A stretch of DNA of 18,040 nt from CAZEID01 sp964512075 (GTDB taxonomy: Bacteria; Patescibacteriota; WWE3; 9FT-COMBO-53-11): positions 1 through 18,040 of the forward strand of contig CAZEID010000009.1 in assembly GCA_964512075.1 (NCBI GenBank), given 5' to 3'. Every line of letters begins with the position of its first letter. Position 1 is the stretch's first letter. Shown in pieces: positions 8,052-15,125 of this stretch. A model generated the notes under the pieces. That model was not told the DNA's origin and searched no databases. It saw only the letters and a program-made list of their open reading frames with translations. The position numbers and the translations under genes were made by a program.

Positions 8052-9433
8052 CTCCGTTTCATCAAGTACATCACCCTTTGGGATCCCTTAACGGGAGCTT
8101 TTCCCGTCACGGTAAAGTAACGGGAGAATTCTTTCTCAAAATCGGCGGGCGTGTAATGATCAAAAATATCTTCCCGAGTCGCCAGTAGTCGCTGGACCTG
8201 GGAATCTTCCTTGGGAACGAACTCGATGATGAGATGCTCCCGGCAAATTTCCGCCATAAATTCGGCAATTTTGGCAAACGGAAGATTGTTGGAGATGGCC
8301 AGATGGTGGATCAGTGCCAGCGCCATTACCGCGTCGGCCGGACCGCGCTCGGCAAAACTCATCCTCTCCCGGTTTGCCCAACCCAATCCCCCACTAGGAT
8401 TGGCCAAGTCCAAAACCAAAGGAAGGATCCGATCCTCGTTTTTCGCCCGAACCTCTCGGTAATTAATCTCGACCGCCGCTGGATCAATATCGGCCGCGAC
8501 CACTAACTTCGCCTTTCGAGCGGCAATCCGGCTGAATTCTCCAGTATTGGCACCCAAGTCCCAAACGACTTTGGGCCGGGCTTGCCTCACAAATTTCTCG
8601 ACAATCTTCCCTTTTTGCCGAAACGCCTCTCGGCTGTAATTGGTGCGCTTATAATAGTCCACCCATTCAGTTCCTTTTGGACTCCAAGCGAGCTTTCTAA
8701 CCGCCGCTTCCAGTCCGTTTACGATCGCCAAAAGTTGGTCTTTCCTCAACTTTGGCTCCCAGCGGGCGGGAGCGCTTACCCCCCGATCGGCAAAAACCTG
8801 CTGAGTCTTAGCGTGCAAATAGATGTGAGCCAAAATCAAGGGAGTTAGTTTGGCTTTAACCGGCAGCAGCCGACTTGTCAGATCCAGCGGAACTCCGTCG
8901 ATATAGATCCGTAAGAGCTGGGTCAATCGAATATCAGTATAGGTAGCCAGTACCAGCGGTGCTAAGAAGTGCTGGCAGAATTGGCGGTAAGCAATCCAAG
9001 GTTTTTCTTGATAGACCTCGAACGAAAGGGTATCAATCAACACCGGCTTCCCATCGATGAATTGAATGTTGTAAGCGCTGGCGTCCTTCAAGCTCATCCC
9101 ATACTCCAAGGCCATTTTTTGGATTCTCAAAGTTGCGAGCGCCGCATCTTTTAATTGGCTAAAGCACCACTCGTAGGGATAAGAAACGAAAGGAACCGGC
9201 TCGGGGAGAAGCACCTTATAGCAGTCCGCCGTTCGGGCCAAAGCGGCTGAAACCTCTTCAAAGGGAATCAGCAGCCCCTCCTTCACCAACCGCCGGTAAA
9301 GACCCGATTCGATTAGCCGGTCAAAATCCGGCCGGTAAGATTTGTTTACTTGACGGTAGAGGATCCCCTCGCGGACAAAAAGAAATCCGCTCGGGTCGCG
9401 GAAGGAGCCCGAAACTTTAGCGGTCCTTTTCAT
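8048..9433 (-). CDS. Kinase-like region fused to a class I SAM-dependent methyltransferase
   Basis: 461 residues from the ATG at 9433. The open frame extends to 9577, but that extension lies inside the upstream small gene and reads as non-protein-like sequence. The C-terminal third is a class I methyltransferase: motif I VVWDLGANTGEFS (289-301), acidic AADID (313-317) and ADAVMALALIHHL, where a DAV..LALxHHL pattern follows strand 4. The N-terminal part contains LKDASAYNIQFIDGKPVLID, with D117-x4-N122 followed by D134. This resembles the catalytic loop and metal-binding Asp of aminoglycoside-phosphotransferase-like kinases (my inference). The gene overlaps the preceding one by 17 bases and the next by four. 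Kinase-methyltransferase pairs such as WbdD cap polysaccharides in E. coli O9a, so a glycan-capping role is plausible here. The kinase reading is less secure than the methyltransferase one. Confidence 0.8.
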   Translation of the reverse strand: MKRTAKVSGSFRDPSGFLFVREGILYRQVNKSYRPDFDRLIESGLYRRLVKEGLLIPFEEVSAALARTADCYKVLLPEPVPFVSYPYEWCFSQLKDAALATLRIQKMALEYGMSLKDASAYNIQFIDGKPVLIDTLSFEVYQEKPWIAYRQFCQHFLAPLVLATYTDIRLTQLLRIYIDGVPLDLTSRLLPVKAKLTPLILAHIYLHAKTQQVFADRGVSAPARWEPKLRKDQLLAIVNGLEAAVRKLAWSPKGTEWVDYYKRTNYSREAFRQKGKIVEKFVRQARPKVVWDLGANTGEFSRIAARKAKLVVAADIDPAAVEINYREVRAKNEDRILPLVLDLANPSGGLGWANRERMSFAERGPADAVMALALIHHLAISNNLPFAKIAEFMAEICREHLIIEFVPKEDSQVQRLLATREDIFDHYTPADFEKEFSRYFTVTGKAPVKGSQRVMYLMKRR

Positions 9434-9665
9434 CTCCCGGCTTCCCTTTCTTACTCTTCTTAAAAGCGGTGGAAAGGAACTGCCGAATTTTTCCCCAAGA
9501 CGAGACAACGAGATAGCCGCCGCCGGCAATTCCCGCCAGCAGAATCTGAAGGAAGTAGCTCCCCGTACCGGGATCAAGGTAAGCGTAACTTTGGCGCGCC
9601 AATGACAAAAAACCCAGAGAGAAAGCTAAAATTTTGAAAACCATGACTGGCAAGAAATATACCAC
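9417..9665 (-). CDS. Small membrane protein with DPGTGS motif
   Basis: 82 residues from a GTG at 9665, five bases after the glycosyltransferase stop; an in-frame ATG at 9644 is the alternative. The first 25 residues are hydrophobic and end in QSYAY, like a signal peptide. The motif YLDPGTGSYFLQ and a second hydrophobic stretch LLAGIAGGGYLVV follow, then a strongly basic tail rich in K. From memory, small proteins with a DPGTGS motif recur near surface-glycan genes, but I know of no assigned function. Its position between a glycosyltransferase and a methyltransferase, with a 17-base overlap into the latter, makes it a probable operon member, perhaps a membrane partner of these enzymes. Confidence 0.75.
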   Translation of the reverse strand: MVYFLPVMVFKILAFSLGFLSLARQSYAYLDPGTGSYFLQILLAGIAGGGYLVVSSWGKIRQFLSTAFKKSKKGKPGDEKDR

Positions 9666-9670
9666 AAACG

Positions 9671-10798
9671 CTACCCCAGCGCTTGGAAAATCTCAATCAC
9701 CTTCCGCGCCGAATCCTCCCAGCGAAACCGGCAAGCATTTTTCAATCCGGCCTGAGAGAATCTTCTTCGGACTCGCGGAGAGGAAACCATTTTGGCCAGC
9801 GCGGCGGAAATCTCCTCCATTTTCTCTGGATCAACCAGCCAAGCCGCTCCCCCCGCCGCCTCGGGAATCGAGGTAGTATTGGAAGCAATCACCGGCGTCC
9901 CGCAGGCTTGAGCCTCAACTACCGGCATCCCAAAGCCCTCAAAAAACGAAGGGTAGACCAAAACCTCCGCTGCCGAGAGCAGCCGGGGTCGATCCTCATC
10001 CGAAACGTAGCCAGTAAAGATCACATCCTCTTCCAACCCCAAATCCGCTACGGTCTGGAAAATCTCCCCGGCCATCCAACCAACTTTCCCCGCCAAAACC
10101 AGGTTAAAATCCCTTCGATTTGGCAAGGCGGAGTAGGCACGCACAATCGCGGGAACGTTCTTGCGGGGTTCTAAAGTCCCCAAGTACAGGAAAAATGGTT
10201 TCTGGATCCGGTATTTTCGTCTAATGGCCGCCTGTTCTTTCTCATTCCGCGGGTAAAAAACCTGGGAGTCAATTCCTGGGTGAACCACTACAATTTTATC
10301 CGGCGGAATCCGGTAAAAACTAATTAAGTCGCGCTTAGTGAACTCTGAGTTCACCACCACAGCGTCGGCTTGAACCGCCGAGGATCGGACAAATTTTTTG
10401 AGAAACTCCCCGTTCCTTCGATCCACGTATTGCGGAACCCGCTCAAAAGCCAGATCGTGGACCACCACCACGCTCCTCCCGCCCCGGTGAGGGTAAGCTA
10501 CAAAGTTAGGAAAGAAGTAAAGATCGTGCCGACCGAAAAAAGTCTCCAGCGGAAGATTAATTCCCCACTTGCAAAGTTTGTAGAAGACTTTGTAGGGAAA
10601 AAACCGCTGATAGTGGCACCAGAAATTCTCCCCCCTTCTGTACGGACAGACTCGGGGCTTAGGAAAGAGTCGCCAAAGCATAAGATCATAAAAATTCTCC
10701 TGATCCTGCCTCAAAAGGCCCTCTAGAATTCCCTTTGTGTAGTAAGTAATCCCCGCGCTTCGCTCCAGCAGAACTTGAGCATCCACGCCAATTCGCAT
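9671..10798 (-). CDS. Glycosyltransferase, GT4 family (GT-B fold)
   Basis: 375 residues, full length for GT4 retaining glycosyltransferases. The N-terminal domain begins MRIGVDAQVLLERSAGITYY, with the glycine-rich acceptor loop. The middle has VVNSEFTKRDL and VVHPGID, and the donor-binding domain follows with FFLYLGTLEPRKN, VIFTGYVSDEDRPRLL and the E-x7-E motif (E287 and E295 in FFEGFGMPVVEAQACGTPVIAS). It should transfer a sugar from a nucleotide-sugar donor to a growing glycan on the cytoplasmic side of the membrane. Donor and acceptor cannot be told from sequence, though the nearby GDP-fucose genes make GDP-sugars worth considering. It is the first gene of the minus-strand group ending at 4711. 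The ATG has no clear ribosome site and lies directly after a possible -10 box, so a leaderless message is possible. Confidence 0.92.
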   Translation of the reverse strand: MRIGVDAQVLLERSAGITYYTKGILEGLLRQDQENFYDLMLWRLFPKPRVCPYRRGENFWCHYQRFFPYKVFYKLCKWGINLPLETFFGRHDLYFFPNFVAYPHRGGRSVVVVHDLAFERVPQYVDRRNGEFLKKFVRSSAVQADAVVVNSEFTKRDLISFYRIPPDKIVVVHPGIDSQVFYPRNEKEQAAIRRKYRIQKPFFLYLGTLEPRKNVPAIVRAYSALPNRRDFNLVLAGKVGWMAGEIFQTVADLGLEEDVIFTGYVSDEDRPRLLSAAEVLVYPSFFEGFGMPVVEAQACGTPVIASNTTSIPEAAGGAAWLVDPEKMEEISAALAKMVSSPRVRRRFSQAGLKNACRFRWEDSARKVIEIFQALG

Positions 10799-10800
10799 AA

Positions 10801-10859
10801 TCCCAGTTTAACCTAAAAAAGGAGGAATTTATTTTTAAAAAATTGGTGATAAACTGGGA
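10801..10859. repeat. 10-bp inverted repeat flanking the divergent promoter region
   Basis: TCCCAGTTTA at 10801-10810 and TAAACTGGGA at 10850-10859 are perfect inverted copies bordering the divergent gap between the glycosyltransferase and the 10901 gene. Each arm contains TAAACT, read outward as a -10-like box, followed by GGGA. They may be mirrored promoter elements or a shared operator. Confidence 0.6.
10847..10855 (+). promoter_or_regulatory. Extended -10 promoter of the 10901 gene
   Basis: TG-A-TAAACT fits the extended -10 pattern and has an A/T-rich upstream stretch (10826-10844) but no clear -35. Transcription would start near 10862, giving a leader of about 39 bases that includes the AGGAG at 10888-10892. 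Confidence 0.45.
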
Positions 10860-10900
10860 CCAGCACTACCTAAAAACTTTTAAGAAAAGGAGAGGATCCT

Positions 10901-13051
10901 GTGAACCACTCTAAGGTTGCCGAGCCGATCAAGAAAAAGATCGGAAACCGTCCGCGCTTGCTTTGCCCGATTGCAGATTGCCAAGACGTAAAGGCAACCC
11001 AGCAAGGATACGCAACCCGCCAGGGCTACGAACGCCACTTTAGACTCTACCACGTTCAGAGTGAAACAATTGGGTTGATGTCCCGGATAGACTGGGGTTC
11101 GCCGGGATTTCGCGCCGGCCTGCTGAAGCGAGCCTTCGAGCAGTTCCGCGCTGAGAATGTCCGGTTTGTAATCTTGGCCGGCGGATTGGTCTCCTTCCCC
11201 CACCTGCGGAAGAAGCTCACCGCCCGAGCGCTGGACGAGCTCTGGCACGATCTTTGGGGCGCCAGCTACGAAGAGGAGAAAAAGCCGCCTCGTTCCGCCC
11301 GGGTGGAAAGCGCCCGGGACTACCTAGTGGAAAGCTGGGCCAAAGAGCTCGCCCAAGCGATTCCCCGCTACAAGAATGGAAGCGGACGGCTACTCCGCAT
11401 CTACTTGGTCACTTCCTCCGCAACAAACTACGACGGCCCGTTGGGAAGCGAGCTCGCCCACCTCCTGGTCCGGTACCGACCGGACATTCGGTTTTGGGGT
11501 GATGTCTCCGCCCGAATCCCACTCAAGCACCAAAACAAGGTTCTGCTGGTCTTGACTCCCCGCAAAGCTGTTTGGCGATCGAAGTATTTTTCGACCGCCG
11601 TAGACCGATTAATTGAAGATGAGGAGAACCGAACCTCTCAAGCACTCCCCGACCTTTGGGTAGTGGGGTGCACCGCCTCCAGCTTGCAGCGTCCGCAAGG
11701 CGAGAAGAAGCGGCCCTACATCTCGGTTCCGGCACTACACCGGCTAGGAGAAGTTCACATCGCGGAAAATCAGATTGGGGTCCGAGTAGTGGAGTTTACT
11801 CCTGACAGCCGTGATCTCCTGGTCCGGACCTACAACTACAAGGATTACACTGCTCGGGAGCGGGAGTTCATTCCGGTTCCCAAACAAGCGAATGGGATTC
11901 AACAGAAAGTAGTTGCAATTCTCAAGGCCAAGGGTCCCCACACGATCGGGATGCTCGAAGACGCCCTGCGAATCAACCGGGGCCAAATCGCGGCCGAAAT
12001 CGCCGCCCTCAACAAAAGCCACTACCGGCCGCAAATCGAATTCAATACCGACTCCCAGCTTTACGACTTCGATCCGAAGTGGATCCAGAACCAATTGACT
12101 TACCCATCCCTCCCAATCGAGAGCGCCCGCGAGGATAACCTCCTGGCGTTTGCTTGTCTCCATGCTGGGTCCACCTACAGCGAGTACAAGTTTTTTGTCA
12201 ATGAGGTCCCCGAGCTGATGTTGCGCCGGGGCTCAACCATCCTCGTCGGAGCCGGCGACCTGATCCAAGGGCTGGAGCACGACCTGGATCGGCGGGGCGA
12301 GGTGATGCCTGGTTTTAACAGCTACACCGACCAGGAAACTCTGGCAGCGCGCCTTGTCTGTGAAACGATGACCCGCGTCCTCGAGAAGCGGTTGGACCGA
12401 GCCCTACAAGCAATTCCGAACCGCCGGCCTTCGGCCACTAAATTGGCGAAGATTGTCGAGGCCGCCCTCCCGACCTTCCTTTGGAGGGAAGGTAACCATG
12501 ATGCGTGGGTCCTCCGACGAGGACACGCTCCACTAGCAACCTTCAGTCGTGATCTAGTTTCCTACCTCGCCCAAAGTCTCTGGATCGCCTTGGAGAAGCG
12601 GGGGCTGACACTCCCAAACCTAAGCGGAATCGCTAACTCCCACGTGCGCTTCGGCGAAGTTCATCAGCTCCCTTCTGGTCTGGGACTGACAATTCTCCAC
12701 CCGCACATGCCCCGGACGCTGACCTCCTCACTCCGGGCCCAGCACATGCTGGACATGGCGGGGACGCCACTGGTAATCGGGGCCAACTTCCATGTTGGAG
12801 TGATTGTGGAAAGATGGGAACCCCACCACGGCCAACGTCTCGCCACCCAAGTGGGAGCCTTGGTGTGGCAAACCGAATTTGAGCACTCGCGCCTTAAGAC
12901 CTTGGACGTGGGGGTGGCTACCATTCGCATCTTGTCTCACGAAGGAAGAATCTTGATGACCGAGACTACTTTCTTCGGCGAAGGAACCGAGGGAAAGGAG
13001 TACGGTCGGGAAGAAGTTCTCCCTAACTTCCTGAAGACCATCGGAATTTAG
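10901..13051 (+). CDS. Zinc-finger / winged-helix protein with two metallophosphoesterase-like domains
   Basis: 716 residues from a GTG with AGGAG eight bases upstream. I do not recognise a named family for the whole protein. Residues 22-51 hold C22-x4-C27-x18-H46-x4-H51, a C2H2-like zinc finger. Residues 55-300 follow the plan of a calcineurin-like phosphoesterase, but the expected ligands are replaced: SRIDWGSP where D-x-H is expected, LAGGLVSF for GD, VTSSATNYD for GNHD and VVGCTASSL for GHTHSSL. Residues 332-395 look like a winged helix. Residues 412-690 are a second phosphoesterase domain with CLHAGS (419-424), GAGDLIQG (D453), EGNHDAW (531-536), LHPHM (H600, H602) and ANFHVG (H631). Here the first Asp is Cys419 and the first His of GHxH is Asn629. 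A nucleic-acid-directed phosphodiesterase or nuclease role is a guess from the DNA-binding-type modules. The gene stands alone between minus-strand neighbours. Confidence 0.85.
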   Translation: MNHSKVAEPIKKKIGNRPRLLCPIADCQDVKATQQGYATRQGYERHFRLYHVQSETIGLMSRIDWGSPGFRAGLLKRAFEQFRAENVRFVILAGGLVSFPHLRKKLTARALDELWHDLWGASYEEEKKPPRSARVESARDYLVESWAKELAQAIPRYKNGSGRLLRIYLVTSSATNYDGPLGSELAHLLVRYRPDIRFWGDVSARIPLKHQNKVLLVLTPRKAVWRSKYFSTAVDRLIEDEENRTSQALPDLWVVGCTASSLQRPQGEKKRPYISVPALHRLGEVHIAENQIGVRVVEFTPDSRDLLVRTYNYKDYTAREREFIPVPKQANGIQQKVVAILKAKGPHTIGMLEDALRINRGQIAAEIAALNKSHYRPQIEFNTDSQLYDFDPKWIQNQLTYPSLPIESAREDNLLAFACLHAGSTYSEYKFFVNEVPELMLRRGSTILVGAGDLIQGLEHDLDRRGEVMPGFNSYTDQETLAARLVCETMTRVLEKRLDRALQAIPNRRPSATKLAKIVEAALPTFLWREGNHDAWVLRRGHAPLATFSRDLVSYLAQSLWIALEKRGLTLPNLSGIANSHVRFGEVHQLPSGLGLTILHPHMPRTLTSSLRAQHMLDMAGTPLVIGANFHVGVIVERWEPHHGQRLATQVGALVWQTEFEHSRLKTLDVGVATIRILSHEGRILMTETTFFGEGTEGKEYGREEVLPNFLKTIGI

Positions 13052-13057
13052 TCAACG

Positions 13058-13094
13058 GGCCTCGTCGCTCTCAAAAGCGCCGAGGCCTTCTTTC
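13058..13094 (+). terminator. Intrinsic terminator after the 10901 gene
   Basis: GGCCTCG (13058-13064) pairs with CGAGGCC (13081-13087). An inner CGCT/AGCG stem lies at 13066-13069 and 13076-13079, and TTCTTTC follows. It begins seven bases after the stop codon. Confidence 0.8.
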
Positions 13095-13257
13095 GTCGAC
13101 TCCTCCATCAAGTACTAACACTAAAAGAACGAAGGAAGAGAAAAAACAAGAAATCAAAGCAACTTAAAGAACAATTTGATTATTTAAATAATTAAAGTGG
13201 AAGAAGGGGAGGAGAGAAGAAGCGAGATCCGTTGGACCACTAGATTTCCGGCCAGGA
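13092..13257. other. Purine-rich gap with a 14-bp A/T palindrome
   Basis: The 166 bases between the plus-strand terminator and the glmS stop hold no supported gene. The plus strand is strongly purine-rich, with an unbroken purine run at 13199-13222. ATTATTTAAATAAT at 13179-13192 is a perfect palindrome. I see no convincing intrinsic terminator for glmS in the minus direction. Confidence 0.5.
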
Positions 13258-15111
13258 TTACTTTACAGTTACCGATTTCGCGAGATTGCGCGGCTTGTCT
13301 GGATCCAGTCCTCTTTCAACTGCCAGGAAATAAGCCAAGAGCTGAGCAGGAACGATGTTCACAATCGGAGAGGCCGGTCCAACATCGGGGACTTTCAACC
13401 ACACGTCAAAAACCTCACTGTCTCCCGGCGCGACTCCGATGATAAACCCTCCGCGGCTCTTTAGCTCCTTAGCGTTGGAAAGAACCGAAGCCGCGGTCTG
13501 ATCCTTAGCTCCAAAAACCAAGCAAGGAGTTCCTTCCTCAATCAAAGCAATCACCCCATGCTTCAGCTCCCCGCCGGCAAAACCTTCCGCGTGAATATAA
13601 CTAACTTCCTTAATCTTAAGGGCCGCCTCCAATGCCGTTGGGTAATTAGCCCCCCGGCCAATCGCATAAAGGTGCTCGGTGTCCCTTAGCTTCCGGGCCA
13701 ACTTTCGAATCTCCGCGGCGTTATCCTCCGCCAAAATCTCTCGAACTCCCCTTCCTGCCCGAGCCACGATCTCCCGGCCTTCCTCCAACTTCCCCCCTAC
13801 CCCGGCTGCCAGCAGGAGAAAGAGAGCTAGTTTGGCGGTGTAGGATTTAGTCGCTAAAACCGCCTTTTCAGGACCACAGTTCAGCAAAAGATTTTTGTCC
13901 GCCATTCGGGTGAGCGAAGAACCCGGAACGTTCGTCAGCGCCACTACTTTAGCCCGGTGGCGCTTCGCCGCCCGAACGGCTTCCAGTGTATCCATTGTTT
14001 CTCCCGACTGAGAAGCCACAATCAACAAAGACTTGGGAGTTAGGAAGCTTTCCAAAAAATAGAACTCGCTTCCGACCGCAAAATTCACGTGCCGCTTCGC
14101 CAAGTCTGCGAAGAAATAAGTCGCCGCCAGACCCGAGTGCGCCGCCGTCCCGCAGGCAGTGAAATAAGTTCCGAAAGACCTCCTGATTAAACTAGTAACC
14201 TCCCTCAAATCGGAACCGGCGTACTCCGCTAAACGCGCCAGAATTTGAGGCTGTTCGGTAATCTCTTTGATCAGGTAATGAGGATACCCGCCCAACTCGG
14301 CCTCTTCGGCACTCCAAAGAACCGTTTCAACCCGCGGCGCGCGCCGATAGCCGTCCCGGGCCCGAATCACCCCCACCCCGGTGGGAGTTAAGATGGCACC
14401 CTCCGCATCATCCAGAAAGGCAACTCTCCTAGTGTGAGGCAGGAAAGCGGGAACATCTGAAGCGAGAAAAAATTCCCCCTCCCCGATTCCCACTACCATC
14501 GGAGACCCCTTGCGAAACCCCACAATGATTGGACCGGAGGTTCCACTCCAGGTTAGGTCTGACGTCTCGCCGGTTTCCCCCAGCAACCTTACAAATCCTA
14601 CATCCAACCGCACCTGAGGGAAATAAACGGCAATTGCGTTCAGGCCCTCCAACCGATTGAAAACCCGTCGGACCGCTTCCACCGGCTCCGCCCCATCTTT
14701 TATCTCCTCCTCTACCAAATGCGGAATTACCTCGGTGTCAGTTTCAGACTTAAAGTTGTGTCCGCGAACAAGCAACCCCCTCTTCAGTCCCTCCCAGTTC
14801 TCAATAATCCCGTTATGCACAACTGCCAACCTCCCCGCGCAATCCAGGTGGGGGTGAGCATTGGCATCAGTTACTCCCCCATGCGTCGCCCAACGAGTAT
14901 GACCTAACCCGGAGAAAGCGGGAGCAACTCCCTTATCAGTGAAGTTGACTCCCGAAATTCTGCCCGCCTTTTTGAAAACTGAAAGCTCCTTACCGAAAGC
15001 GATCCCCCAAGAGTCGTAGCCCCGATACTCCAACCGCTTTAACCCCTCTACCAAAAACTGGGCCGGGTTTCTTTTTTCAGTTCTGGAAACGAAGCCGATT
15101 AAGCCGCAAAT
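13258..15111 (-). CDS. glmS: Glutamine--fructose-6-phosphate aminotransferase (isomerizing), ATT start
   Basis: 617 residues, close to the 609 of E. coli GlmS, which makes glucosamine-6-phosphate from fructose-6-phosphate and glutamine as the first step to UDP-GlcNAc. The N-terminal glutaminase domain has GHTRWATHGGVTDANAHPH, VHNGIIENWEGLK and SETDTEVI. Two SIS sugar-isomerase domains follow (FTACGTAAHSG, SQSGETMDTLEA, IGRGANYPTALEAALKIKEV), and the end NLAKSVTVK is the family's usual C-terminus. A start at the TTG at 15054 would lose the nucleophilic cysteine. Reading upstream gives I-CGLIGFVSRTEKRN, where the Cys is residue 2 exactly as in MCGIVGY of other GlmS. The initiator codon would then be ATT at 15111, with GGAGG nine bases upstream. 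No ATG, GTG or TTG serves in that place. A sequencing error of ATG is the alternative. The gene begins two bases after the yvcK stop. Confidence 0.95.
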   Translation of the reverse strand: MCGLIGFVSRTEKRNPAQFLVEGLKRLEYRGYDSWGIAFGKELSVFKKAGRISGVNFTDKGVAPAFSGLGHTRWATHGGVTDANAHPHLDCAGRLAVVHNGIIENWEGLKRGLLVRGHNFKSETDTEVIPHLVEEEIKDGAEPVEAVRRVFNRLEGLNAIAVYFPQVRLDVGFVRLLGETGETSDLTWSGTSGPIIVGFRKGSPMVVGIGEGEFFLASDVPAFLPHTRRVAFLDDAEGAILTPTGVGVIRARDGYRRAPRVETVLWSAEEAELGGYPHYLIKEITEQPQILARLAEYAGSDLREVTSLIRRSFGTYFTACGTAAHSGLAATYFFADLAKRHVNFAVGSEFYFLESFLTPKSLLIVASQSGETMDTLEAVRAAKRHRAKVVALTNVPGSSLTRMADKNLLLNCGPEKAVLATKSYTAKLALFLLLAAGVGGKLEEGREIVARAGRGVREILAEDNAAEIRKLARKLRDTEHLYAIGRGANYPTALEAALKIKEVSYIHAEGFAGGELKHGVIALIEEGTPCLVFGAKDQTAASVLSNAKELKSRGGFIIGVAPGDSEVFDVWLKVPDVGPASPIVNIVPAQLLAYFLAVERGLDPDKPRNLAKSVTVK

Positions 15112-15125
15112 CTTAAGATTCCTCC
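15109..15125 (-). promoter_or_regulatory. Ribosome site and ATT initiation codon of glmS
   Basis: GGAGG (15125-15121 on the minus strand) lies inside the end of yvcK. Nine bases separate it from ATT (15111-15109), which precedes the TGC for the conserved catalytic cysteine. This spacing decides the start of glmS and argues that the ATT is used. Confidence 0.75.

Noticed and set aside
9434..9577. N-terminal extension of the methyltransferase gene
   Set aside because: It lies within the coding sequence of the DPGTGS protein in another frame and resembles its shadow; the ATG at 9433 fits the overlap with the upstream stop.
10843..10914. Short TTG-started frame in the gap before the 10901 gene
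   Set aside because: Only about 23 codons, overlaps the promoter and ribosome site of the next gene; no support as a coding region.
13197..13442. 81-codon plus-strand open frame reaching into glmS
   Set aside because: Mostly antisense to the conserved GlmS C-terminus, with no protein signature.
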